Positions 1-7,779 of a stretch of DNA of 33,882 bases are shown here, piece after piece (position 1 is the stretch's first letter; each line of letters begins with the position of its first letter). A program made the position numbers and the translations under genes. Under the pieces are notes generated by a model. The model had not been told where the DNA came from and searched no databases. It saw only the letters and a program-made list of their open reading frames with translations. Source of the stretch: Acidobacteriota bacterium (lineage in GTDB: Bacteria > Acidobacteriota > Terriglobia > Bryobacterales > Bryobacteraceae); the NCBI GenBank assembly GCA_025353165.1, contig JANXRE010000045.1, forward strand, positions 1 through 33,882. The letters are read 5' to 3'.

Positions 1-2
1 CG

Positions 3-230
3 CTGCTGGGCGCGGTGCCGATCGCGATGGGATTCGGCGCGGGGGGCGAGGCCCGGCAACCGCTCGGCTTGTGCGTGGTGGGTGGGCTGCTCTTCTCGCA
101 GCTTGTGACCCTTTACCTTACCCCGGTGGTCTACACTTATCGGGCCGGCGTTCAGGGCTGGATCGTCGCACGGAAGCTGCGGAAGCCGTCGCGACAGATG
201 GCCGAGGCGACGGCGCACGCGGGGGATTGA
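3..230 (+). CDS. RND efflux pump inner-membrane subunit, C-terminal end (partial)
   Basis: The gene enters from the left edge, and the first complete in-frame codon is at position 3. The visible 75 residues match the end of AcrB/MdtB-type RND transporters. They include the Gly/Ala-rich PIAMGFGAGGEARQPLG stretch, then GGLLFSQLVTLYLTPVVYTY, which is the last transmembrane helix with its conserved TP-VVY ending, and a short basic cytoplasmic tail. Such proteins export drugs or metals across the inner membrane by proton antiport, working with an adaptor and an outer-membrane channel. The partners and substrate range cannot be judged from this fragment. A GTG or ATG inside the fragment is not a real start. 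Confidence 0.88.
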   Translation: MLGAVPIAMGFGAGGEARQPLGLCVVGGLLFSQLVTLYLTPVVYTYRAGVQGWIVARKLRKPSRQMAEATAHAGD

Positions 231-262
231 AAGTGCATAATAGGGGCTAGGGGGAATTCTCG

Positions 263-619
263 ATGAGAGGAATTTGGATTGCCGTTCTGTGTGCGATGTT
301 GCTGTCGTGCGTGTGTCTGGCGGCGGACGATTCGACTGCCGGCAAATGGCGGCTCACCGCCACCGATGCTCAGGGGAACGACTCGGAATGGGTGCTGGAG
401 TTAAAGACCGAGGACGGCAAGGTGTCCGGAACGCTTACGGGGGATCAGGGCATGCTGCCGCTGATCGAGCCCAAGGCGGACGAGCATTCCATTACCTTTC
501 AGGTCACCGTTGGCGATGTCACCGCCTCCGTGGACTTGACTGTCGAGGGCGACAAAATCACGGGAAAGTTCAAGGGCGGCGAGATGGAAGGGACCATCAA
601 GGGATCGCGCGCGTCGTAG
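263..619 (+). CDS. Small secreted protein of unknown function
   Basis: This is a 118-residue protein. The N-terminal 20 residues form a signal peptide: a short basic start, a hydrophobic core with two Cys, and a likely cut after CLAA. The rest is rich in short beta-strand-like alternations ending in Gly (GKWRLT, GKVSGTLTG, DKITGKFKGG, MEGTIKG), as in small lipocalin-like or beta-sandwich secreted proteins of Acidobacteria. An AGGGGGA ribosome binding site lies about 8 nt before the ATG. It is 32 bp downstream of the RND gene and may be co-transcribed with it. I do not recognise a defined family. The function is unknown. Confidence 0.72.
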   Translation: MRGIWIAVLCAMLLSCVCLAADDSTAGKWRLTATDAQGNDSEWVLELKTEDGKVSGTLTGDQGMLPLIEPKADEHSITFQVTVGDVTASVDLTVEGDKITGKFKGGEMEGTIKGSRAS

Positions 620-657
620 CCTAGTAAGAGATTCAGCTTTTTTGAAAGGGATTCCCG

Positions 658-933
658 ATGACGATTGAATTGAAGCCGGAACAGCAGCGCGTCATCGATC
701 TGGCCGTCCGGTCTGGCGCGTATCAGAATCCCAGCGAGGTCCTCGATCAGGCGTTCGAAATCATCCGGGAGCAACTTAACCTCGAAGACTGGATGATCGA
801 ACACCGCGACGCCGTCGCAGCACATATCGAAAAGGGCTTCTTGCAGGCTGAGAGCGGTGAATTGATCGACGGCGACGCGGCGGTTGAAATGCTGCGAAAG
901 CGCCGAGCCGCGCAGCTGAAACTGCAAGGATGA
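658..933 (+). CDS. ParD-like ribbon-helix-helix antitoxin
   Basis: This 91-residue protein opens with MTIELKPEQQRVIDLAVRSG and continues YQNPSEVLDQAFEII. That is the beta strand plus two helices of the ParD/CC2985-type ribbon-helix-helix fold, with the usual 'SG.Y.n.sEV...a' signature. The acidic C-terminal half would bind and neutralise a ParE toxin and help repress its own promoter. A GAAAGGGA ribosome binding site precedes the ATG by about 6 nt. Its stop overlaps the start of the next gene (ATGA, 930-933), the usual coupling of a toxin-antitoxin pair. Because the partner toxin is broken, this antitoxin may now be an orphan. Confidence 0.85.
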   Translation: MTIELKPEQQRVIDLAVRSGAYQNPSEVLDQAFEIIREQLNLEDWMIEHRDAVAAHIEKGFLQAESGELIDGDAAVEMLRKRRAAQLKLQG

Positions 934-1238
934 ATGCGCCGTTTCAGTTCACAGCGCAAGCCACGGAGGACCTCGATGCAATCTGGTGGTTTATCGCGGG
1001 CGATAACAGGGAAGCCGCCGAACGGGTGGAAGCGGAGATCGTCGCCGCGTGCCGCCGCGTGGCGAACCATCCTCTGATGGGAACAAAGCGGCAAGACATA
1101 ACGCTCTTGCCGGTGCGTTTCTAGACCGTCACTGAGTTCCCCGATTACGTCTATCGGCCCGAGACAGTCCCGCTTCAAGTAGTCGCCGTCCTACACGGGA
1201 AGCGTGACCTGAAGGAGGTTCTGGACAAACGGTTTTGA
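930..1238 (+). pseudogene. ParE-family toxin interrupted by an in-frame TAG
   Basis: The first 64 codons match the ParE/RelE fold N-terminal half: PFQFTAQATEDLDAIWWFIA, then a helix and NHPLMGTKRQDI. The frame hits TAG at 1122-1124 directly after PVRF. Reading on in the same frame gives TVTEFPDYVYRPE, then VVAVLHGKRDLKEVLDKRF and a TGA at 1236-1238. That is the expected ParE C-terminal part (a YRP strand followed by the VLHG-RDL ending). One amber codon, most simply TGG to TAG in a RFW context, therefore removes the last third, which holds the catalytic/binding strand. The YVYRP segment is also about two residues shorter than usual. The product is probably inactive unless the amber is read through. 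Confidence 0.82.
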
Positions 1239-1266
1239 CGGCTCCCATCCATCCGCGCGTGCTTAA

Positions 1267-3120
1267 CTAAATGCGGTGAAAGCTGCGGAGTATGTCGCGG
1301 GTCGAGTACCGCAGCGCGATGGGGCGCCCGTGCGGGCAAGTCATCGGATAGTCCGTCTGCGACAGCGCGCGCAGTAGCCAATCGATCTTCGCCGGGTCGA
1401 GGCGCATGTTCACCTTGATCGCGGCGCGGCATGCGATGGATGCAGCGATGCCGCGGCGAAGATCGTCCAGCGAGACCTTGCGCAGGTCGCTTTCCGAGAT
1501 TTCCAGGATCTCGAATACCAGCCGCTCGACATCGCCCGCGTGAATTCCGGCGGGAGCGGCCTTCACCGCGAGCGTTCGGTTGCCGAATGGCTCGGTGTCG
1601 AAACCGGATTCGTTCAGCTCATCCGCGATACGGGCGTATTCGATCTGTTGCGCCGCGGTCAGTTGCAGCACCATTGGCAGAAGCAGGCGCTGCATCTCCA
1701 CGCGCCCGGTACGCCGCTCTTTCAGGATCTTCTCGAACAGGATCCGCTCGTGGGCGACGTGCTGATCGATAATCCAAAGTCCATCGCGGCCGGCCGCCAC
1801 GATGAAGCTGTCGTGAAGCTGGCCTAGCGGGCGCAGGTCGGCTAGCGCGGCGAGCGAATCCAGCGCGCCGTCCGCCAGAATCGGCCCGTGCGTGTCGGGC
1901 GCCGGCAGGCGCAACGGCTCGGCGTCGATCGCCGACGGCGATGGCGCATGCACGGTGAACACAGGCAAGTCCGCAACCGGTTGCGACTCGAACACGGCAT
2001 TCTCGATCTGCTGCGTGAACTCCGAGTACGGAAGCCGCGCAGCCGGCTGCGCGTATTCCAGCGGCGCCGGCGAGGTCCGGCTGGGAATGGCCGAGACCGG
2101 CCGCCGCTCCATCAGCAATTCGCGAATCGAGTCACGCACGAAATCGTGGACCACCGTTCCGTGCCGGAACCGCACCTCGGTCTTCGCGGGATGCACGTTG
2201 ACGTCCACCTCTTCCGCGTCGCAATCGAGAAACAGCAGCGCGAACGGATAGCACCCCGGCGGCATCAGATTGTAATACGCGGACGAGAGCGCGTGCAGCA
2301 GCAGCTTGTCGCGGATCAGACGCCCGTTCACGAAGAGGAATACCGAATTGCGGTTCGACTTCTGCACCTGCGGACCGGAAACGAATCCGCGCAGCACGAA
2401 CACGCGCGATCCGCCGTCCTCCTCCGGTATCTCCCGTTCGCGCATCCCAAGATCCACCAGTTCCTCCATCGTCTGGCCGCCGAATACCTGGTACACGCGG
2501 TCTCGCAGCTCCGCGACCGGAGAAACGTTGAGTAGTTGGTGGGGGCCGTGCGTCAGTTCGAAGCTGCGCGACGGGTGCGCGAGGGAGTAGTGCGTGACTA
2601 GCGAGGCGATGTGCGCCAGCTCGGTCTGTTCGGAACGCAGGAACTTACGGCGCGCCGGCACGTTGTAGAACAGATCGCGGACCGTGATGGACGTTCCCGG
2701 CGGCGCCGCGATCTCATCGCAGCGGATAATCTTCCCGCCCGCGATTTCCACCGCCGTGCCGCTTCGCTCCTCGGCGGCGCGGGTCTCCAGCACAAGCCGC
2801 GAGACCGATGCGATGGATGGGAGCGCCTCGCCGCGGAACCCGAGCGTCGCTATCGCGGCCAGATCCTGGATGTCGCTCAGCTTGCTGGTGGCATGCCGCT
2901 CAAACGCGAGCAGCGCATCGTCGCGCAGCATTCCGCAGCCGTTGTCCGCGACGCGGATCAGTCGCCGGCCGCCTGCCTCAATCGCGATCCGCAGATCCAT
3001 CGCGCCGGCGTCGAGCGAATTCTCCAGGAGTTCCTTGACCACCGACGCGGGCCGCTCCACCACCTCTCCGGCAGCGATCTTGTTGGCGATGTTGTCGGAG
3101 AGAACGCGAATGCGGCCCAT
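1267..3120 (-). CDS. mutL: DNA mismatch repair protein MutL (endonuclease-type)
   Basis: This is a full-length MutL of 617 residues. The N-terminal GHKL ATPase carries KIAAGEVVERPASVVKELLE, NSLDAGA, DNGCGM and the TLGFRGEALPSIASV lid motif, followed by the transducer domain with KSNRNSVFLFVNGR and VDVNVHPAKTEVRF. A variable linker at about residues 340-430 leads to the C-terminal dimerisation domain. That domain has the endonuclease metal-site motif beginning at about residue 452 (DQHVAHERILFE; the usual consensus has Ala where this has Val). It also has ACRAAIK, CPHGRPI and a terminal F-x-R (FHRI). These motifs indicate a nicking MutL as found in bacteria without MutH. The ATG is at 3120. 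The gene ends 28 bp from the broken parE, convergent with it. Confidence 0.97.
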   Translation of the reverse strand: MGRIRVLSDNIANKIAAGEVVERPASVVKELLENSLDAGAMDLRIAIEAGGRRLIRVADNGCGMLRDDALLAFERHATSKLSDIQDLAAIATLGFRGEALPSIASVSRLVLETRAAEERSGTAVEIAGGKIIRCDEIAAPPGTSITVRDLFYNVPARRKFLRSEQTELAHIASLVTHYSLAHPSRSFELTHGPHQLLNVSPVAELRDRVYQVFGGQTMEELVDLGMREREIPEEDGGSRVFVLRGFVSGPQVQKSNRNSVFLFVNGRLIRDKLLLHALSSAYYNLMPPGCYPFALLFLDCDAEEVDVNVHPAKTEVRFRHGTVVHDFVRDSIRELLMERRPVSAIPSRTSPAPLEYAQPAARLPYSEFTQQIENAVFESQPVADLPVFTVHAPSPSAIDAEPLRLPAPDTHGPILADGALDSLAALADLRPLGQLHDSFIVAAGRDGLWIIDQHVAHERILFEKILKERRTGRVEMQRLLLPMVLQLTAAQQIEYARIADELNESGFDTEPFGNRTLAVKAAPAGIHAGDVERLVFEILEISESDLRKVSLDDLRRGIAASIACRAAIKVNMRLDPAKIDWLLRALSQTDYPMTCPHGRPIALRYSTRDILRSFHRI

Positions 3121-3636
3121 GGAGCGAAAGCCTCAGTAACAGTGGAGCACAGCACCGGTTTGCGCGGCTACTGGGCGGCTGCCCCGGCCTCGTCCTTCCA
3201 ACGCTGGTCGGTGACGTCCGCCACGAGAAACCGTAGTTCCAGCGGGATTTAACCGAGATCGGAGGTGGCGGCGATTAAAGGGAATATTTGGTGCGAGAAC
3301 GGCTGCGGTTTCCCCTAACCCCGTTTCCGGCCAAGCCACCCAGACTAGCCGGGGCCGAGGGATCGGGTTCGACCTTTGTACGAGTGGCCGACGATACGGA
3401 CGGAACCGGAATTGGTGCCGGAAGAGCACTTGAACGAAGCCGCTGGCCCCGCGGAAGCGACGGATGTGCAAGATCGGGCGGCCCTGTCCCACCGGACATC
3501 TTGCGTCTCCGTCCTCGGCTCCTGTCGCCATCGGCATCATGCAGGCGTTCGTATCCTTTCGGTGAGCATGCCGGTCGGCTCCAGGCTGTACAGGCTGCTG
3601 TCCTCGCTTGGGCTCGATCTCAGAAAACGGGCAGAC
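3121..3636. other. Intergenic region, 516 bp, no intact gene
   Basis: This region lies between the mutL start and the end of the TPR gene, both on the minus strand. Several frames stay open, but none has a convincing start, family resemblance or consistent codon bias. One short minus-strand stretch (3168-3248, bounded by stops) reads LELRFLVADVTDQRWKDEA. It has strong GC-ending codons and resembles the end of a PAS-type sensor domain, so it could be the last scrap of a deleted gene. I see no RNA gene and no clear terminator here. Confidence 0.4.
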
Positions 3637-5895
3637 TCAGGAGTTGTCGAATCGTTCGTCTCTTACGGTGAGGTGTCGGAAATCCTGATGGCGGGATCGC
3701 AATAGCTCCATCAGGCTTTCGCCGGCAGCGCGAGTGTCAGGATGGTCAGGACCTACCGTTTTCTCCAAGATCGAGAGGGCTCGCCGGCAAAGTGGTTCAG
3801 CATCATCATAGCGCCCTAGTTTGAGGTAGAGCTGCGCTAGGTTTTTGATGCCGCGCGCGGTGATCGGATGTTCGGTTCCCAATGTGCCCTCGCGGATGGC
3901 GAGGGAACGACGAAAAAGGGGCTCTGCCCTTTCGTAATCTCCTTTAGCGTAGTACAGCATCGCGAGGTTGTTGAGGCTCTGGGCGGTATCAGGGTGCTGG
4001 GATCCCAATAGATCTTCGCGGATGGCGAGAGCACGTTGGTAGAGCGGCTCGGCCTCGTCGTGGCGCTTCTGCCGAGTGTATAGCGCCGCTAGATTGTTGA
4101 GGCACAAACCGGTAAGGGTATGTTGTGCACCTAGTGCTTCTTCCCAGATGGAGAGGGCACGCCGGTATAGTGGTTCGGCTTCTTCGTAACGTTGTGCCAT
4201 GGCGTACAGCAGCGCAAGGTTGTTTAGGCTTTCCGCGGTGTCGGGGTGTTCCGGGCCGAGCGCCTTCTTACGGATGGCTAGGGCACGTTGATAAAGTGGC
4301 TCTGCTTGCTCGTAGCGCCCCTGGTGGCGGTTCAACTCCCCGAGATCGTTGATGGTGCTAGCTGTGTCTGGATGCTCGGGCCCAAGTGCGCTCTCTCGGA
4401 TGACGAGGGCGCGTTCGAAGAGTACGCCTGCGGAAGCGTACTCCGCCCGCCCCAATGCGTATGCACCCAGCCGATGTAGGAGGAGTGACGTCATTGTTGG
4501 GTCGATCTCAAGTGGCTCAGCGTGAGAAAGAATGGCTGCGGCGTGGGGTGCGAGCTGACGACAGACGGGCCACGACCCGATCTCATGGCTCCTCTCAGGA
4601 AACGCTTGCGCAACAACTTGTAACGCCGTAGTAATCCAGTGATTTGTCTCGTCAACGTCGAGACTAAGCGAAAAGGTCTGGTCGCTCCTTTCCGCATCCG
4701 ATGAGCTCAGGGCGTTGTCTCCGTCCCGTAGTCGCTCGCGAACCACTTCTTGAACAAGGCGATGAAGCGACAGAACGCGGCCTGTGTTTCCGGCTTCCAC
4801 AGAAACGAGCGAGTAACGCAGCAGTTCCGCGGTCGCGTCGTCGAAGGCCAATGGATCTCCAACCGTCTTGGCCAATACGTTCGGCAAGTACGCTCTGTTG
4901 TGTTGCAGGATTATGTCTATTGGAATCCGGTCAGCGTCCAGAAACGCCGCCAGGTTGAGCAACGTTGCCGCGCCGGGATGCTTCCGGCTCGCAACTGCAA
5001 TAGATAGGCTCCAAGTAGTAGCAATGGTCTCGCGGTGGTTGCCATCGAACCGATGAGGAGCGAAAAGCTTCAGGCGATGCTCTTGAAATCGATCCAAATA
5101 GCCGGCTAGGCCGAGTCCCTTTTGTTCGCAGTAGGCTACCGCGTGCTCTAGTGCAAGGGGCAGATAACCGAATTCCTTCGCCAGTTCGTGGGCGGCGGCT
5201 TCCTCCTCTGCAGTCCACTGCCCGTGTTTGACGGCGAGCCGCCGGGAAAGGAACTCGATGGCTTCTTCCGGTTCCCAAACACCCACGCTTATCGGATCTG
5301 CTAATGAGCCCCAAGCAGCGTACCGAGAAGTGATCAGGACGTGGCCACCGGACCGTGGCACGACCTCCTGTGTCGCAAATGGATCAGCAGCGTTGTCAAT
5401 GATCATGAGCCATCCGGGGTTCTGGCTCAAGTGCTTGCGGACAGCCTCGATTACCTTTGCTCGCTCGCGGGATTGGCCACTTTGCAACAGCTCCAGGTCA
5501 TCAACCAGCGCGTCCAAGTCAGCGTCGAGGGCTTGGGCCGTTTCACACCGGAGCCAGAGAACTCCGGTGTAGTCCCAGGCCCAGCGCCACGCGTATTCGA
5601 TAGCTAGCTGTGATTTCCCGGTTCCGCCAAGACCATACACGGCCGTCTGGCTGGTTGAGACGTTTGGGCTCTCAGTTCCCTCCGAGCGTAGCTGCTTCCG
5701 TATCTCATCCAACAAGGCTTGCCGGCCTGTGAAGTTCCGATTGCGCGCGGGAAGCCCGAAAATCGGAGGCAGCTGACCAGGGAATCTAGGTGCCGCCTTC
5801 CGAGCTCGGGGGTAGGGTGGCTCCCGTTTTGGTTTGACACGCCCAGCTCCTGCATTCCCTATCCAGTTCAGCAACTGCTGCCTGGCGGCATCCAC
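3637..5895 (-). CDS. NB-ARC (STAND) ATPase with C-terminal TPR repeats; downstream part of a split TIR-NB-ARC-TPR gene
   Basis: The 752-codon segment shows a linker with NFTGRQALLDEIRKQL, then a P-loop GLGGTGKSQ (Lys about 94), a Walker B LMIIDN (Asp about 167), the LITSR sensor motif (about 187-191) and a YLPLAL (GLPL) helix. A winged-helix ending, LHRLVQEVVRERL, leads to six roughly 42-residue TPR units from about residue 480, each marked by G-[PTSA]-[EQD]-H-P-[DI]-T and EAEPLYRRAL. This is the signalling-ATPase layout of bacterial NLR-like immune proteins: the TPRs sense, the NB-ARC oligomerises and an effector acts. The first usable start in this segment is a GTG at 5895. The reading frame is the same as the upstream TIR gene, separated only by TAG and nine sense codons, so the gene is best seen as one TIR-NB-ARC-TPR unit. 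Its codons look less GC-biased than those of its neighbours, consistent with transfer. Confidence 0.85.
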   Translation of the reverse strand: MDAARQQLLNWIGNAGAGRVKPKREPPYPRARKAAPRFPGQLPPIFGLPARNRNFTGRQALLDEIRKQLRSEGTESPNVSTSQTAVYGLGGTGKSQLAIEYAWRWAWDYTGVLWLRCETAQALDADLDALVDDLELLQSGQSRERAKVIEAVRKHLSQNPGWLMIIDNAADPFATQEVVPRSGGHVLITSRYAAWGSLADPISVGVWEPEEAIEFLSRRLAVKHGQWTAEEEAAAHELAKEFGYLPLALEHAVAYCEQKGLGLAGYLDRFQEHRLKLFAPHRFDGNHRETIATTWSLSIAVASRKHPGAATLLNLAAFLDADRIPIDIILQHNRAYLPNVLAKTVGDPLAFDDATAELLRYSLVSVEAGNTGRVLSLHRLVQEVVRERLRDGDNALSSSDAERSDQTFSLSLDVDETNHWITTALQVVAQAFPERSHEIGSWPVCRQLAPHAAAILSHAEPLEIDPTMTSLLLHRLGAYALGRAEYASAGVLFERALVIRESALGPEHPDTASTINDLGELNRHQGRYEQAEPLYQRALAIRKKALGPEHPDTAESLNNLALLYAMAQRYEEAEPLYRRALSIWEEALGAQHTLTGLCLNNLAALYTRQKRHDEAEPLYQRALAIREDLLGSQHPDTAQSLNNLAMLYYAKGDYERAEPLFRRSLAIREGTLGTEHPITARGIKNLAQLYLKLGRYDDAEPLCRRALSILEKTVGPDHPDTRAAGESLMELLRSRHQDFRHLTVRDERFDNS

Positions 5896-5922
5896 TTCGA
5901 GATTGAAGAGATCCAGACACCG

Positions 5923-6309
5923 CTACCGCCGCGGGCCGAGTAGGCCCGGTAGCGCGAAATCCTCTATTCGGATCGGGAATAGCCTCCCTTCCTCACCGAG
6001 GGCATCACGATAGAACTCTGCGGTCCATTCGGCCTCAGTAAAAGCGCTCTCGAAATAGCGGCGCGACAGAACGGTGATGGTGCCCTCGGTCTCGATTGCG
6101 GCTTGCTGCATCTTGTGAATGAAGTTGTCACCAGGGGCAAAATCCCAGTCCTGAATCACGACGTCGTAGTCGGCCGCCTCAAGTTGCCAAGCGATCCACT
6201 GAGCCCAGGCGGAGTCCGCACCCGCTCGGCTTATGAAGAAAGAGCGCTTCTTGTTTGGTCCTCCAGGAGGAGTTCGGGGCGCACTCAATCCATACCTCCG
6301 ATGGGTCAC
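5923..6309 (-). CDS. TIR-domain effector; upstream part of a split TIR-NB-ARC-TPR gene
   Basis: This is a 128-residue TIR domain with KKRSFFISRAGADSAWAQWI, the BB-loop region VVIQDWDFAPGDNFIHKMQQA, TVLSRRYFESAFTEAEW and LFPIRIEDFALPGLLGPRR. Glu94 in the EAEW motif sits where NAD-cleaving TIR domains have their catalytic Glu. TIR effectors of STAND proteins typically cleave NAD+ or make a nucleotide signal when the sensor recognises a phage. The start is a GTG at 6309, with a stop just upstream. The frame ends in TAG at 5925-5923. After the TAG it continues RCLDLFNLEVDAARQQLLN, the normal link from TIR to NB-ARC, so the TIR end is an internal stop of a longer gene. A free 128-residue TIR would still be nearly complete. 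Confidence 0.85.
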   Translation of the reverse strand: MTHRRYGLSAPRTPPGGPNKKRSFFISRAGADSAWAQWIAWQLEAADYDVVIQDWDFAPGDNFIHKMQQAAIETEGTITVLSRRYFESAFTEAEWTAEFYRDALGEEGRLFPIRIEDFALPGLLGPRR

Positions 6310-6420
6310 CGACTACGGGCTCAACCCAGCCTCAATCCTACCCCAGTTGTCCTCGGTCGTATCACGCGCCATCCGGAAGCGATCCGCTATCGCAGTAGCT
6401 GATCGCGCCCGCTATCGCCA

Positions 6421-6437
6421 CGCCGGCACCTCCGGCG
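6421..6437. repeat. Inverted repeat, 6-bp stem, 5-nt loop
   Basis: CGCCGG-CACCT-CCGGCG is a perfect stem. It is the first of four hairpins in the spacer. Confidence 0.6.
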
Positions 6438-6480
6438 CGCCCGCGCTGTTTCGCCTGACACGTGCCGGGCTGCTTCCCAA

Positions 6481-6499
6481 GGGCCACTCCGCGTGGCCC
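6481..6499. repeat. Inverted repeat, 7-bp stem, 5-nt loop
   Basis: GGGCCAC-TCCGC-GTGGCCC is a perfect stem. It is the second of four hairpins in the spacer. Confidence 0.7.
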
Positions 6500-6548
6500 G
6501 GAGGCTCCGGACGAGGGTGGCCGCGCGGCGCTCGGGCGTTGTACCCGC

Positions 6549-6566
6549 GCGGCGGCGCGCCGCCGC
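6549..6566. repeat. 18-bp perfect palindrome
   Basis: GCGGCGGCGCGCCGCCGC reads identically on both strands with no central gap. It could form a cruciform or bind a dimeric protein. No T-run follows it. Confidence 0.75.
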
Positions 6567-6609
6567 TTTGCTATTCCCGGGCCCCTCGCGCGCGCAGGTC
6601 GGGCGCCAA

Positions 6610-6624
6610 TCCCCGAATTGGGGA
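6610..6624. repeat. Inverted repeat, 5-bp stem, 5-nt loop
   Basis: TCCCC-GAATT-GGGGA is a perfect stem just downstream of the MOSC stop (minus strand). It lacks a T-run. Confidence 0.5.
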
Positions 6625-6642
6625 ACCTTCGCAGTGTCTGTT

Positions 6643-7353
6643 CTACCCTTCAAGGAATACTGGGTCCCCAACAGAGAGTTCCCCCGGCTCGACTGTCGAA
6701 CCGTACATGCCGAAATGCGCTTCGCGCTCCTTTGCGATGGCGCGAAGAACGTCGGAGTTGGAGCTAAGGTTCGATGGATCAATGTTGACTACAACGCATC
6801 GCTTGTCGCGCTTATCGAGCCTGCAGCGCAGCGTGCCGATGCGCAGGATGGCCCCAGCCCATCGATCCTCCGGAAAGGAGTCCGATTCGCTCGCGTTGAT
6901 CAGAATATTTGGGCGAAAACGAAGCGGCGCGAGCGATTGCCCCACTAGGCCGGACAGGCCTTCAACGCTTTGAACCGTCAGCACGGAAAGAGGAAAGGTG
7001 TCGAAAACGCCGCCGTACTGCTTAATGACCCGGACTCCCTCGCCCATGCGGCGCGCGAGTTCGGGGTCCGCCACTTCTAGATCGGCGCCGTCCGGCGTTT
7101 TAACCATGGTCTTTGAACCTTCCGCATCATTGGGATCAAGGAAGCGCGGTTCGTAGCGCCACAGGTCTGGCTTCTCGCGAATGGTAAGCCAAGGGAAACC
7201 ACTACGTTCCATTCCCGGCCGAAGAAACGCCCACCGCCGGTCTCCGGCAAAGCCGTGCCAGGATGCGGTTGAGGAATGCAGAGACTCTGCGGCCATCGAT
7301 TTCACTGGATAACGACGCAGTTCCTGAACTGTCCCCACCCTTCGATTCATCAT
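6643..7353 (-). CDS. MOSC-domain protein
   Basis: The product is about 236 residues. The N-terminal MOSC beta-barrel begins RVGTVQELRRYPVKSMAAESL and includes GFAGDRRWAFLRPG. The C-terminal MOSC core has LRFRPNILINAS, the Cys-containing DKRDKRCVVVNIDPSN and a GELSVGDPVFLEG ending. MOSC proteins carry or transfer sulfur at the molybdenum cofactor, or reduce N-hydroxylated compounds in YiiM/mARC relatives. The Cys in the RCVV motif corresponds to the family's conserved Cys. The frame opens farther upstream with a GTG at 7377, but the paired ATGs at 7353 and 7350 fit the family N-terminus (MNRRVGTVQEL), so I chose 7353. It stands alone; no molybdopterin genes are nearby. Confidence 0.85.
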   Translation of the reverse strand: MMNRRVGTVQELRRYPVKSMAAESLHSSTASWHGFAGDRRWAFLRPGMERSGFPWLTIREKPDLWRYEPRFLDPNDAEGSKTMVKTPDGADLEVADPELARRMGEGVRVIKQYGGVFDTFPLSVLTVQSVEGLSGLVGQSLAPLRFRPNILINASESDSFPEDRWAGAILRIGTLRCRLDKRDKRCVVVNIDPSNLSSNSDVLRAIAKEREAHFGMYGSTVEPGELSVGDPVFLEG

Positions 7354-7779
7354 TGTCGAGGTTAGCAAAATTCGCACTGCTGCGGCTGTCGTCGCAGTAG
7401 CGGCACACCGTAGCGCAAAATCACCCAGTCGCGCATGGTCGGCGATCCGGAAGTTGGAGCTTGAGTCGATAGATCGCGCAAAGTCGCCCAGCGTTTATTG
7501 ATGAATTCGCTCCGGGCAGTTGACGCGCCACTCGGAAAGAGCGTTCGTCGGGACGGCCCCGCTGAAACGGGATGGAGCCAGTCGCGGAATCCTTTTCGCA
7601 CCGCTGGTTTTCACTTTGGCCGTATGTCCCGTTGTGGGAAGTTGACGCACGTGGTCCCGTAGGGCGTTCCGGACAAATGGCGCAGTTCGACCGTAGATTG
7701 CGAGAATGTTATCGGAATACCTGCGCGTACCCCTGAGAGCATTCACGTAGCCGGCTGTTTCCAACGAAGGAGCGACAGC
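7354..7779. other. Intergenic region, 426 bp, no supported gene
   Basis: This region lies between the MOSC start and the TolC-type gene end. Two minus-strand frames are open for 79-89 codons but overlap each other and match no family I know. They lack a ribosome binding site and consistent codon bias. I see no RNA gene, terminator or repeat of note. Confidence 0.45.

Larger units (their letters stand above)
6310..6642. other. Hairpin-rich noncoding spacer
   Basis: This region lies between the TIR gene and the MOSC gene, both read leftward. It contains no supported gene. It is strongly GC-rich at 6420-6600, unlike the flanking genes. It holds four separate inverted repeats, listed individually below, three of them with 5-nt loops. 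None is followed by a T-run on either strand, so they do not look like ordinary terminators. The region could be the transcribed leader of the TIR gene, a cluster of dispersed palindromes, or a structured RNA. Confidence 0.6.

Noticed and set aside
3637-4470. Tandem DNA repeat at 4000-4450
   Set aside because: The roughly 126-bp periodicity is explained by TPR protein repeats. Copies have diverged at the DNA level and are not a separate repeat element.
1122-5925. TAG reassigned to an amino acid throughout
   Set aside because: Several intact genes end in TAG where the family ends, such as mutL after FHRI. General reassignment does not fit; only partial suppression remains possible.
7354-7779. 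Minus-strand open frames of 79 and 89 codons
   Set aside because: They overlap in different frames, match no family, lack ribosome binding sites and show no consistent codon bias.
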